Shown: one piece after another, positions 36,108 to 44,245 of the stretch | How the letters are laid out: each line of letters starts with the position of its first letter | Numbering within the stretch: the first letter of the stretch is position 1 | DNA from: Mycolicibacterium helvum | GTDB lineage: Bacteria; Actinomycetota; Actinomycetes; Mycobacteriales; Mycobacteriaceae | Reading direction: 5' to 3' | Length of the DNA: 64,000 nucleotides | Assembly: GCF_010731895.1 (NCBI RefSeq) | Contig: NZ_AP022596.1 | Location: 1,488,001 to 1,552,000 of the forward strand | Translations under genes and position numbers: made by a program | Notes under the pieces: generated by a model | What the model saw: only the letters and a program-made list of their open reading frames with translations | What the model was told of the DNA's origin: nothing | Database searches by the model: none

Positions 36108-36760
36108 GAGATTGCTTTCCAGAAGTCGACCGCCGCGGTGACACTTCCCCGCACCGAGCCGCTGACTTTCGACGTGCCCCCAGTGCGCGGGCCGTACTCC
36201 ACATCGACCTCCACCACATGCCATCCCGCGGCCGCGGCGCGGACCAGTAATTCGAGCGGATACCCCGAACGGCGATCGGTCACTCCGAGCGCCAGCAAAG
36301 CATCTCGGTTCGCCACCCGTATCGGCGCGATGTCGTGCACTTCAAGCCGATGCCGGGTGCGCAGCCGCCAGCACACCGCCGCGGTTCCCAACCGCGCATG
36401 CCACGGCCACTTCAGGCCGCGCACCGGTCGGCGGCGTCCCGTCACCATGTCGGCACCGCGCTCCAGTGCGGCGACCATCCGCGGCAGGTCGGCCGGATCC
36501 AGCGAACCGTCGCCGTCGAGCACGGCGACGATCGGCGTCTGGGCGGCCAGCACCCCGGCGTGCACGGCCGACCCGTATCCCGGCCGGCTCTCGCCGACGA
36601 CCTCCGCGCCGTGTCGCCGGGCCACCTCCGCAGTGCCGTCGGTGCTGTTGTTGTCAACGACCAGAGCGCGATAACCAGCGGGTATGGCGGCGAGCAGGGC
36701 CGGCAGCGAGTCGGCTTCATTGAGGCAGGGCAGCACCACCGTGACCGGGCCCTTGGGCAT
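36104..36760 (-). CDS. Glycosyltransferase family 2 (Rv0539c-like)
   Basis: A 218-residue GT-A glycosyltransferase of the dolichyl-phosphate-mannose-synthase-like group, without membrane helices. VVLPCLNEADSLPALLA opens the domain, VVDNNSTDGTAEVA follows, and the DxD-like metal motif is VLDGDGSLDP; GRRRPVRGLKWPWH and RRSGYPLELLVRAA are later blocks. Corresponds to Rv0539c. It is the first gene of the reverse-strand operon GT2, DUF2064, methyltransferase, molybdopterin protein, membrane protein, and diverges from a two-component system across 92 bp. Confidence 0.85.
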   Translation of the reverse strand: MPKGPVTVVLPCLNEADSLPALLAAIPAGYRALVVDNNSTDGTAEVARRHGAEVVGESRPGYGSAVHAGVLAAQTPIVAVLDGDGSLDPADLPRMVAALERGADMVTGRRRPVRGLKWPWHARLGTAAVCWRLRTRHRLEVHDIAPIRVANRDALLALGVTDRRSGYPLELLVRAAAAGWHVVEVDVEYGPRTGGTSKVSGSVRGSVTAAVDFWKAIS

Positions 36761-36852
36761 AGCGCCCAACCTAATCCGGATGTGCGCGCGGATGGATGAC
36801 AAAAGAATGACATCGCTGCAGGTAGAGGCCGGTGTTCGTTAACCTCTCAGTT

Positions 36853-37557
36853 ATGCTGGCCCGGGTTCTGATCGCCGACGACGACACCGTCGTGCGCGAT
36901 GTGGTGCGACGCTACCTCGAGCGGGACGGCCTGGAGGTGAGCGTTGCCGGGGACGGAAGCGAGGCGCTGCGCATCCTGGGGACCGAGCGCATCGACGTGG
37001 CGGTGCTGGACGTGATGATGCCCGGGCCGGACGGATTGTCGCTGTGCCGGACGCTGCGCCAGGGCGGTGACTTCAGCGTCCCGGTGATCCTGCTGACCGC
37101 GCTCGGCGAGGAGGACGACCGCATCGCCGGCCTGGAGGCTGGCGCCGACGACTACGTGACCAAGCCGTTCAGCCCGCGCGAGCTGGCGCTGCGGGTGCGT
37201 TCGGTGCTGCGGCGGGCGCCGTCGCCGGTGGCACCGCTACCGCTGGAGGTCACCGTCGGTGATCTGACGGTGTCGACCGCGACGCGAACCGTCCACGTCG
37301 CGGGTGCACAGGTCGGCCTGACCAACCGCGAATTCGACCTGCTGCTGTTCTTCCTCACCCACACCGACACCGTCTTCTCCCGCGAGCAGTTGCTGCAGAT
37401 GGTGTGGCACTGGGAATTCGGTGACTTGTCGACGGTCACCGTGCACATCAAGCGTCTGCGCTCCAAACTCGGCGAGCACCACCGCGTGCAAACGGTCTGG
37501 GGCCGTGGCTATCTGTGGCACTCCGCGGCCGGCGGCGGTGACCGTGCCACCGCATGA
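36853..37557 (+). CDS. OmpR/PhoB-type response regulator
   Basis: A 234-residue response regulator. In the receiver domain Asp9/Asp10, phospho-acceptor Asp53 (VLDVMMPGPDG), Thr82 and Lys104 (VTKPFSPREL) are all present; the C-terminal winged helix has LTNREFDLLLFFL and STVTVHIKRLRSKLG. The ATG (MLARVLIADDD) was preferred to an ATG/GTG seven codons earlier because the receiver normally begins there; there is no strong SD. It overlaps the kinase gene by 20 bp. It may control the divergent glycosyltransferase/molybdoenzyme operon. Confidence 0.9.
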   Translation: MLARVLIADDDTVVRDVVRRYLERDGLEVSVAGDGSEALRILGTERIDVAVLDVMMPGPDGLSLCRTLRQGGDFSVPVILLTALGEEDDRIAGLEAGADDYVTKPFSPRELALRVRSVLRRAPSPVAPLPLEVTVGDLTVSTATRTVHVAGAQVGLTNREFDLLLFFLTHTDTVFSREQLLQMVWHWEFGDLSTVTVHIKRLRSKLGEHHRVQTVWGRGYLWHSAAGGGDRATA

Positions 37558-38566
37558 CCTCGCCCGGATGGCGGTACTGGCACTGGCATGTTCGCTGCCG
37601 GTGGTCCTGCTCGGCGCCTTGGTGATTCGGCTGGCCCGATCCTGGTCGATGACGGTCACCATGGCGGTACTGGTGCTGATCCCGACACTGGCCACGCTGA
37701 CCGGCGTGTTGGGCGCCAGCGGTTTCATGATCACCAGTACGTTCGCGTCGATCGCCGTCGTGTTGCTCATCGTGGCGATCGTGACGCTGCCTGCGGCGGT
37801 GATGCTGGCGCGCTATCAAGCCCGACGGACGGTGTGGGAAAAGGAAATTCGCGAGTCCGAACGGATGGCCGAACAGTCCCGACGGCAGCTGGTTGCGTTC
37901 GTCAGCCATGACCTGCGCACCCCGCTAGCCGGTATCCAGGCGTTGGCCGAGGCAATCGCCGACGGGGTGGTCAGCGGTGGCGAGATTCGGGCGCAAGCCA
38001 AACATATTGAGCACGAATCGGTCCGGCTCTCCGAAATGGTCGACGACCTGTTCGAGATGTCGAAGATCAATGCCGGCGCCGTCCACGCGCCATACGACAA
38101 GGTGGCACTTGACGAGGTCATCGACGACGTGATGGCCGCCCACAAGATCGCCGCCGAGCGCTCCGGGGTGAGCCTGGTGGCAACTGTGCCCGACGACCCG
38201 GTGCCCGTTATCGGGAGCGACCGCGCTCTGGTTCGGGTGCTGTCCAACTTGGTGGCCAACGCGATCGCACACACACCGTCGGGCGGGACGGTGACGCTGG
38301 CGCTGGGCACCGACGCGGACGGCGCGTGGGCCCGGGTGGATGACACCGGGGTCGGCATCGACGAAGCCGACCTACCGCGCGTCTTCGACGTGGCCTACCG
38401 CGGCTCGAATAGCCGTGTCCCGCGTGAGGATTCGTCGCTGCCGAGCGGTTCGGGCCTGGGATTGGCGATCGCGGCGGGGCTGGTTCAGGCGCACCGCGGG
38501 ACACTGTCGGCGCTCAACACCGCGTATGGGGCTCGATTCGAGGTCCGATTGCCGCTGGCCGAGTAG
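37538..38566 (+). CDS. Sensor histidine kinase
   Basis: A 342-residue membrane kinase and partner of the upstream regulator. Two or three hydrophobic helices (about 12-30, 38-58, 68-92) leave almost no extracytoplasmic domain, so the signal may be sensed within the membrane. The H-box is FVSHDLRTPL with His124, followed by N-box NLVANAIAHTP, G1 VDDTGVGID and G2 GSGLGLAIAAGLV. The GTG start inside the regulator gene was chosen; an ATG at 37568 is the alternative. Confidence 0.87.
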   Translation: MTVPPHDLARMAVLALACSLPVVLLGALVIRLARSWSMTVTMAVLVLIPTLATLTGVLGASGFMITSTFASIAVVLLIVAIVTLPAAVMLARYQARRTVWEKEIRESERMAEQSRRQLVAFVSHDLRTPLAGIQALAEAIADGVVSGGEIRAQAKHIEHESVRLSEMVDDLFEMSKINAGAVHAPYDKVALDEVIDDVMAAHKIAAERSGVSLVATVPDDPVPVIGSDRALVRVLSNLVANAIAHTPSGGTVTLALGTDADGAWARVDDTGVGIDEADLPRVFDVAYRGSNSRVPREDSSLPSGSGLGLAIAAGLVQAHRGTLSALNTAYGARFEVRLPLAE

Positions 38567-38621
38567 TCGGTCGGTAGCCTGAGCAGGTCGGCAGTCGCCG
38601 TCAGTGGAAAGGGAGATCGAC

Positions 38622-39242
38622 ATGTCCGTAGCCCAACGCGAGCGCGCCGCTCTCGTCGTCGCCCTTCGCGACGTCGGACCCGATGCACCGACCCTGTGCG
38701 CCGGCTGGGATGCCCGAGACCTGGCCGCGCACTTGATGGTTCGCGAATACCGTGTCGATGCCGCACCCGGCATCCTGATCCCCCTGTTCGCGGGCCACAC
38801 GGCGCGAGTCCAGGATGGTGTGGCTGAGCACACCGAATGGGACGACCTGGTGAACAAGGTGGCCGCCGGCCCGCCGCTGTATTCGCCGCTCAAGCTTGTC
38901 GATTCGGTGGCCAATGTCGCCGAGATGTTCATCCATCACGAGGACATTCGCCGCGCCCAGCCGAACTGGGAACCGCGGAACCTGGATTCGGACCTGGCCG
39001 GCAAGCTCCGCCGCACCCTGACGATGATGGCCCGGCTCACCCTGTCGAAGATGCCTGCCCGGGTGCAGCTGCGCACCCCCGACGGTGAGACAGTGCTCAT
39101 CGTCGGCCGCGGCCCGGAGGTAACGGTGACCGGTAAGCCCGAGGAGCTACTGCTGTTCTCGACCGGACGGCTGGCCCGCGTCGACTACCGCGGCGATCCG
39201 GACATCGTGCAAGCGGTGCAGGCAGCGCCCAAGGGTTTGTGA
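38622..39242 (+). CDS. TIGR03085-type metal-binding (mycothiol isomerase-like) protein
   Basis: A 206-residue protein of the maleylpyruvate-isomerase N-terminal/DinB-like superfamily. CAGWDARDLAAHLMVREYRVDA carries the first conserved His, and VANVAEMFIHHEDIRRAQPNW carries the HHED metal-ligand block characteristic of TIGR03085. Such proteins are thought to be mycothiol-dependent or metal-dependent; no reaction is assigned. The ATG has GGGAG 6 nt upstream. Its stop directly abuts the stop of the convergent nitronate monooxygenase gene. Confidence 0.8.
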   Translation: MSVAQRERAALVVALRDVGPDAPTLCAGWDARDLAAHLMVREYRVDAAPGILIPLFAGHTARVQDGVAEHTEWDDLVNKVAAGPPLYSPLKLVDSVANVAEMFIHHEDIRRAQPNWEPRNLDSDLAGKLRRTLTMMARLTLSKMPARVQLRTPDGETVLIVGRGPEVTVTGKPEELLLFSTGRLARVDYRGDPDIVQAVQAAPKGL

Positions 39243-40376
39243 TCAGTCCTCGAGCGACCTGCAGAGCCGCTCGGCGGCGGCGAGATAGTCCTCGATGAAT
39301 TCCAAGACCACCTCGCGGGCCGGCTTGACCTTGTTCATCAGACCCACGCCCTGGCCGACGAAGTACGTCGCCAGCGCCTGAGCCCCCGGATGGCCACCCT
39401 CGGCCAGCTTGTCGATCCGGCGCAACACCGGCTCGGCGATCATGTTCTGCAGCGGCAACGGCAACGGCTGCCGACCGCCCTCGTGCGGCGCCCAGGCGTC
39501 GGTCCAATCCGAAACCAGTTGGCGCGAAGGCTTTCCGGTGCGTCCCGCCGACCGGATCGTATCGCGCGATGTCGCGGCCAGGAACTTCTGCACGGTGTGC
39601 GGAGCGGTCTCGGCCTCCTCGGTGGTCAGCCAGACCGAACCCGTCCAGGCACCCGCGGCACCGAGGGCCACCGACGCGGCCATCTGCCGGCCCGTCACGA
39701 TCCCACCGGCCGCCAGCACGGGCACCTCGCGGCCACCAGGAATCGCTGCTATGGCTTCCAGCACCTCGGGAATGAGCACCAGGGTGGTCACCTCACCGCA
39801 GTGGCCGCCGGCCTCGGTCCCCTGCGCGACGATCAGATCGACACCCGCGTTGACCTGCTTGATGGCATGTTCTTTGGCGCCGACGAGGGCGGCAACCGGA
39901 ATGCCGGTCTGCTTGCCGGCTTCGATCATGTAGTCCGGCGGTACGCCAAGGGCGTTGGCCATCAACTTGATCGGATGATTGAGTGCGACTTCGAGCAGGC
40001 TCGCGCCGGTGTTCCCGCTCAGCGACGACCTGGCTACCCGCGGCTGATCGCTGATGTCGATGTCATGCGCGACCAGCAACTCATCGATGAAATTGCGGAA
40101 GTCGTCGGGGATGCGGTCAGCGAGCTGATCGAACGACAGGTTCTCGCCCTTGCCCTCGAACTTGGCGGGCACGATGATGTCGACGCCGTAGGGCTTGCCC
40201 TTCACCTGCTCGTCGATCCAGCTCAGCTCTTGGTCGAGTTGGTCGGGGCGGAACGCGGTGCCGCCCAGCACGCCGAAGCCGCCCGCGTTGGTCACCGCCG
40301 CGACGACATCGCGGCAGTGACTGAAGGCGAACAGGGGGAAATCGATGCCGAATTGGTCGCAGATCTCGGTCTTCAC
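39243..40376 (-). CDS. Nitronate monooxygenase family flavoprotein
   Basis: A 377-residue FMN-dependent TIM-barrel enzyme of the 2-nitropropane dioxygenase/nitronate monooxygenase family. FPLFAFSHCRDVVAAVTNAGGFGVLGG, VAQGTEAGGHCGEVTTLVL and PVLAAGGIVTGRQMAAS carry the FMN-binding and catalytic-His region typical of mycobacterial members. The GTG (VKTEICDQFGI) was taken as start because preceding residues lack conservation. Physiological substrate may be nitronates or other oxidised compounds. It lies downstream of ahpD, separated by a terminator. Confidence 0.85.
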   Translation of the reverse strand: MKTEICDQFGIDFPLFAFSHCRDVVAAVTNAGGFGVLGGTAFRPDQLDQELSWIDEQVKGKPYGVDIIVPAKFEGKGENLSFDQLADRIPDDFRNFIDELLVAHDIDISDQPRVARSSLSGNTGASLLEVALNHPIKLMANALGVPPDYMIEAGKQTGIPVAALVGAKEHAIKQVNAGVDLIVAQGTEAGGHCGEVTTLVLIPEVLEAIAAIPGGREVPVLAAGGIVTGRQMAASVALGAAGAWTGSVWLTTEEAETAPHTVQKFLAATSRDTIRSAGRTGKPSRQLVSDWTDAWAPHEGGRQPLPLPLQNMIAEPVLRRIDKLAEGGHPGAQALATYFVGQGVGLMNKVKPAREVVLEFIEDYLAAAERLCRSLED

Positions 40377-40438
40377 GAGCCCAGTATGCGCCGAACCGAC
40401 TTCTCTACCAACCACCGGGTTGGGAATACCGAACCGAA

Positions 40439-40472
40439 AGGCCGGGGCCGCTGGGTGCAGCGGCCCCGGCCT
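40439..40472 (-). terminator. Hairpin terminator of ahpC-ahpD
   Basis: A perfect 15-bp stem (40439-40453 with 40458-40472) closes a 4-nt GGTG loop, 10 bp beyond the ahpD stop. Confidence 0.85.
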
Positions 40473-40482
40473 CCAGACTCGG

Positions 40483-41016
40483 TCAGGCGGTGGCCAACGC
40501 CTGCGTAGAGATAAGAGCCTGCGCGACCCCGGAGACGATCGCGGCGACCCGGATGGCCTCGAAGATCACCGTCCGGGACACCTCGGCGTCCCGGAGCTCC
40601 TTCTCATGAGCCGCCAGGCACTGATCGCATCCGTTGATCGCCGACACGGCCAGCGACCACAGCTCGAAATCGGACTTCGGCACGCCCGGATTGGCGATGA
40701 TGTTCATCCGCAAGCCCGCCCGCAGGTCGTCGTAGCGACCCTCGAGCTGGTGCTTGGTGCGGTAGAACACGTTGTTCATCCCCATGATCGCGGCGGCACC
40801 CAGCGCGGCGTGATACGCCTCTTCCGACAGCAGATCCAGCGCGTCCTCGGTGACCTCACGCAGCAGCTGTTCGGACTTGGTCGCCGCTGCGGTTGCCACC
40901 AGCGCACCCCACAGTTGCTGTTCGGTCAACTCCGTCGACCGGACAATGCTGCCGAGATTGAGCTTGAGGTCCTTGGCATACTCCGGCAGTGCTTCTTTGA
41001 CGGCCTCGATGCCCAT
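40483..41016 (-). CDS. ahpD: Alkyl hydroperoxide reductase AhpD
   Basis: The adaptor alkylhydroperoxidase that re-reduces AhpC from dihydrolipoamide-linked electrons. The 177-residue protein keeps the proton-relay and redox residues at the positions known from M. tuberculosis: Glu118, Cys130, Cys133 (CDQC) and His137. It starts 2 bp after the ahpC stop and is followed by a terminator, giving a two-gene oxidative-stress operon. Confidence 0.95.
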   Translation of the reverse strand: MGIEAVKEALPEYAKDLKLNLGSIVRSTELTEQQLWGALVATAAATKSEQLLREVTEDALDLLSEEAYHAALGAAAIMGMNNVFYRTKHQLEGRYDDLRAGLRMNIIANPGVPKSDFELWSLAVSAINGCDQCLAAHEKELRDAEVSRTVIFEAIRVAAIVSGVAQALISTQALATA

Positions 41017-41018
41017 CG

Positions 41019-41606
41019 TCAGACCGCCTCGGCCAGCAGCTCGCCGGCGTCAATCGTCGGGTCGCCCTTCTTCCAGTTGCACGCGCACAGCTCATCGGAC
41101 TGCAGCGCATCGAGCACCCGCAGCACCTCGTCGACGTTGCGACCCACCGACCCGGCGGTCACCGATACGAACTGGATCTCGTTGTTGGGGTCGACGATGA
41201 AGGTCGCCCGATCCGCAACGCCGTCGGCGTTGAGCACGCCGGTAGCCTCGCAGAGCTGACGGTTGAGATCCGACACCATCGGGAACGGCAGCTTCTTGAG
41301 ATCCTCGTGCTGGGCCCGCCACTGGAAGTGAACGAACTCGTTGTCCACCGACACCCCGAGAACCTGGGCGTCGCGGTCCTCGAACTCGTCGTTGAGCTTG
41401 CCGAAAGTTGCGATCTCGGTGGGGCAGATGAACGTGAAGTCCTTGGGCCAGAAGAAGATCACCCGCCACTTGCCCGGGTTGTCCGAGCTCGCCACCTGGA
41501 TGAAGTAGTCGTCGGGCTGCTTGGCGTCAACCTTGGACAGGTCGCCGCCGACGACTGCCTTCAGGTCGTAGGCCGGGAACTGATCGCCGATTGTCAATAG
41601 CGCCAT
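41019..41606 (-). CDS. ahpC: Alkyl hydroperoxide reductase AhpC
   Basis: A 2-Cys peroxiredoxin that reduces organic peroxides and peroxynitrite. In 195 residues it has peroxidatic Cys61 (FTFICPTE) and resolving cysteines at 174 and 176 ([11 protein letters not shown]), the three-cysteine arrangement of M. tuberculosis AhpC. The ATG ([11 protein letters not shown]) matches the family; a longer frame upstream is not supported. A CTGGAA-N3-TTCCAG dyad lies about 30 bp upstream of the start. No oxyR gene is adjacent, unlike in M. tuberculosis. Confidence 0.96.
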   Translation of the reverse strand: MALLTIGDQFPAYDLKAVVGGDLSKVDAKQPDDYFIQVASSDNPGKWRVIFFWPKDFTFICPTEIATFGKLNDEFEDRDAQVLGVSVDNEFVHFQWRAQHEDLKKLPFPMVSDLNRQLCEATGVLNADGVADRATFIVDPNNEIQFVSVTAGSVGRNVDEVLRVLDALQSDELCACNWKKGDPTIDAGELLAEAV

Positions 41607-41633
41607 GATTGTCACCACTCCTCGAGGTCTAAA

Positions 41634-41648
41634 CTGGAACAATTCCAG
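41634..41648. promoter_or_regulatory. Dyad upstream of ahpC
   Basis: CTGGAA-CAA-TTCCAG is a perfect 6-bp inverted repeat with a 3-nt spacer, 27 bp upstream of the ahpC start codon. An operator for a peroxide- or redox-sensing regulator is plausible; the factor is unknown. Confidence 0.4.
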
Positions 41649-41800
41649 ATTATGCCAGGAGGAGCGCAGGTAGATAAGGCCCCCGCACCCGAAGGTGATC
41701 ATTGTCACCAGTTCCGCAGACCGCCGCAACCTCGTTCAATCACCCACCGGGCGAAGACATTTAGCCCCGTGATGGGCGTCACAGTGAACCGGGCGACGGC

Positions 41801-42832
41801 TCACACCCGCAGGGGGGCGAACGCGAAGTCCCGCAGGCCGCTGTCTGGGTCGATCGCGGCCCGGAATCCCAGCAACCCGCTCGCACGGGCCGGGTCGGCG
41901 ACGATGTGGCGGACATCGCCACTCCGGTACTGGCCGGTGACAACCGGCGCCAGCCCGCCACGGGCCGCACTGAGACGGGTGGCCACCGTCATGATCGAGA
42001 TCGGTCGGCCGGAGCAGACGTTCACGGCCAGGAAGCCGCCCCCCTCCGAGCGGACAGCTGCGACATTGGCGGCCGCGATGTCGTCGACGTGGACGAAGTC
42101 GCGCATCTGCCCACCGTCCTCGAAAACTCTTGGTGGTTCGCCCTTTTCAAGAGATGACCGAAATATTGCTGCCACCCCTGAGTATGGGGTGTCACGCGGC
42201 ATGCCGGGCCCGTACACGTTGTGATAACGCAGCGCGACCACCGAGCCGCCCGTCGACTCCGCCCACGCCAGCGCATAGTGCTCCTGGGCGGCCTTGCTGG
42301 CGGCATACAGGCTGCGCGGGCGCAGCGGCGTGTCCTCATCGACCAGCTGCCAGGACAGCTCCTCCCCGCCCAGCGGGCACCGATGCTCGAACACCCCGGC
42401 GTCCAGATCGGCGCGACTCCGCGGCAGCGGATCGACCACGCCGTGCACCGGGCAGCGATATCCGCCCTGGCCGTACACCACCATCGACGACGCCAGCACC
42501 AGCCGCTGCACTCCCGCGGCGAACATCTGCGCCAGCAGCACCGCGGTGCCGTAGTCGTTGTGTCCGGCATACGACGGCGCGTCGGCAGCGTTGACTCCGG
42601 CACCCACCACGGCCGCCTGATGACAGACGACGTCAACCCCGGACAGCAAGCGCGCCAACGCATCCGCATCACGCATGTCGACGCGGTGACAGTGATCGGG
42701 CAAAGTGGCCTCGCGACCGTGGGCGGCATCGAGCATGATGTCGGCCGAAACCACCTCGTGCCCGTCGGCTACCAGGGCGGCTCGAACCCGGCTCCCGATG
42801 AACCCGGCAGCCCCGGTGAGCAACACCCTCAC
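41801..42832 (-). CDS. galE3: NAD-dependent sugar epimerase GalE3-like
   Basis: A 343-residue extended SDR, probably a nucleotide-sugar 4-epimerase or dehydratase. GAAGFIG at 7-13 binds NAD, SSMVVYG is the Ser/Thr block, and the catalytic YxxxK is YAASKAAQEHYA; RYHNVYGPGMP and DFVHVDDIAAA are typical of UDP-sugar epimerases. Corresponds by order to Rv0536 (GalE3). The GTG start overlaps the mtnP stop, so both are co-translated. Sugar substrate is unknown. Confidence 0.85.
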   Translation of the reverse strand: MRVLLTGAAGFIGSRVRAALVADGHEVVSADIMLDAAHGREATLPDHCHRVDMRDADALARLLSGVDVVCHQAAVVGAGVNAADAPSYAGHNDYGTAVLLAQMFAAGVQRLVLASSMVVYGQGGYRCPVHGVVDPLPRSRADLDAGVFEHRCPLGGEELSWQLVDEDTPLRPRSLYAASKAAQEHYALAWAESTGGSVVALRYHNVYGPGMPRDTPYSGVAAIFRSSLEKGEPPRVFEDGGQMRDFVHVDDIAAANVAAVRSEGGGFLAVNVCSGRPISIMTVATRLSAARGGLAPVVTGQYRSGDVRHIVADPARASGLLGFRAAIDPDSGLRDFAFAPLRV

Positions 42833-43605
42833 GGCAGGTCGAACGGTAACTCGACGCCGTCGTGCGCAAGGCAGTGCACGCAGACCCGATCGGGCGGCAC
42901 CTGGTCGATGGCCTCCAGCACCAACTTCTTGAACGGCCCCATGTTCTTCTCGAACTCGGCAAAGACGTCCACCGCACGCACGCCGGCGCCGACATCAACA
43001 CCGGCATCCAGGTCAGTCACCAAAGCAATTGCGGCATAACATATTTCCAACTCGCGAGCCAAGACGGCCTCGGGATAGCCGGTCATGTTGATCAGGGAGA
43101 ACCCCTCACGTGCGAACCACTGGCTCTCCGCGCGGGTGGAGAACCGGGGACCCTGCACCACCACCATGGTGCCGCCGTCGATCACCCCGGGCAGATCGGT
43201 GGCCGCCGCGCGCAACGTCGGACAGTAGGGGTCGGCGAACCCGACATGGATGCCGCCGGAGTCGAAGTAGGTGTCGTCGCGACCCCGGGTTCGGTCCACC
43301 AGCTGATCGGGCACGACCACTGCGCCGGGGCCGAGCGCGGGAGTGAGGCTGCCCACGGCGCACGGCCCGAATACCCGTCGCACGCCGAGGGCTCGCAGCG
43401 CCCACATGTTGGCCCGGTAGGGCACGGTATGCGGCGAGAATTCGTGGCTCAGACCGTGCCGCGGCAGGAACGCCACCTCATGCCGGCCCACCCGGCCGAC
43501 GGTGATCGGCGCACTGGGCTCGCCGTACGGGGTGTCGAGGTTCACGCTGCGCGCATCGGATCCGAAGAAGGTGTAGAAACCGCTGCCGCCGATGACTCCG
43601 AGCAT
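42829..43605 (-). CDS. mtnP: S-methyl-5'-thioadenosine phosphorylase
   Basis: A 258-residue PNP/MTA phosphorylase that splits methylthioadenosine (a by-product of polyamine and SAM chemistry) with phosphate. The phosphate-binding GGSGFY is at 5-10, LPRHG..H follows, and the family signature NMTGYPEAVLARELEICYAAIALVTD near the C-terminus supports the MTA subgroup. Corresponds to Rv0535. The ATG (MLGVIGGSGFYTFFG) is at the expected N-terminus; upstream frame residues are not conserved. Confidence 0.92.
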   Translation of the reverse strand: MLGVIGGSGFYTFFGSDARSVNLDTPYGEPSAPITVGRVGRHEVAFLPRHGLSHEFSPHTVPYRANMWALRALGVRRVFGPCAVGSLTPALGPGAVVVPDQLVDRTRGRDDTYFDSGGIHVGFADPYCPTLRAAATDLPGVIDGGTMVVVQGPRFSTRAESQWFAREGFSLINMTGYPEAVLARELEICYAAIALVTDLDAGVDVGAGVRAVDVFAEFEKNMGPFKKLVLEAIDQVPPDRVCVHCLAHDGVELPFDLP

Positions 43606-43646
43606 TTGTCCATTGTGGTGTATCGACGTCGGTGGGCTCTTCCGAG

Positions 43647-44237
43647 CTAGATATCTGGCAGGTCGCGGGTCGAATCGGCCGCCTTCAATCTGGCGCTGAT
43701 CCGTCGGCATCCGTCCCCAAGGGCAATCGTCTGTCGCCTGCTCAGTTCATCGAGAAAATAGGTGCGCACCAACCGGGCATAGGTTTCCAGCGAAGCCGTG
43801 GTCAACTTGATGCCCTCTGTGGTTATCGTCGCGAGCACCCGTCGACCGTCGTCACTGCTGGCATCGCGACGCACCAGCCGGCGCCCCTCGAGACGTTGGA
43901 TCTGCTGGGTCAACGCACTGGGGGTGACCATCAGCATCTCGGCGAGGGCGCCCATCTGACTCGGGCCGCTGCTCTTCAGATGCGCCAACAACTGGACATC
44001 GGCCAGACTCAACTTGTGGCGCCGCATCAGACCGCGGTTGACGACCGATAGCAGCGCCATCGCCACCGACTCGAAATGCAGCCACGCGCTTGCCTCGAGC
44101 TCGTCGAAGCCGAGGCTCAGATACCGCCGATGGGCAGCCCGATGGCGATCACCCGCGTTTGGTTCCCACTCAAGCCGCGGAAGCGGGTCCTCCACCCAGT
44201 GGGCAGAGGACCCGCTCTCGGCATCGTCATGATGCAT
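43647..44237 (-). CDS. MarR family transcriptional regulator
   Basis: A winged-helix regulator, 196 residues as drawn. The domain has SLADVQLLAHLKSSGPSQMGALAEMLMVTPSALTQQIQRLEGRRLVRR and a wing with DGRRVLATIT, all standard MarR. About 45 extra N-terminal residues precede the first domain helix. The 5' end contains a perfect 11-bp hairpin 30 nt after the gjpA-2 stop, so the true start may lie downstream. It follows gjpA-2 on the same strand and may regulate it. Confidence 0.85.
   Translation of the reverse strand: MHHDDAESGSSAHWVEDPLPRLEWEPNAGDRHRAAHRRYLSLGFDELEASAWLHFESVAMALLSVVNRGLMRRHKLSLADVQLLAHLKSSGPSQMGALAEMLMVTPSALTQQIQRLEGRRLVRRDASSDDGRRVLATITTEGIKLTTASLETYARLVRTYFLDELSRRQTIALGDGCRRISARLKAADSTRDLPDI
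44182..44216 (-). terminator. Hairpin inside the 5' end of the MarR gene; likely terminator of gjpA-2
   Basis: AGCGGGTCCTC (44182-44192) pairs perfectly with GAGGACCCGCT (44206-44216); the loop itself contains CCCA/TGGG. It begins about 30 nt after the gjpA-2 stop on the same strand. Confidence 0.5.
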
Positions 44238-44245
44238 CGAGTGGT

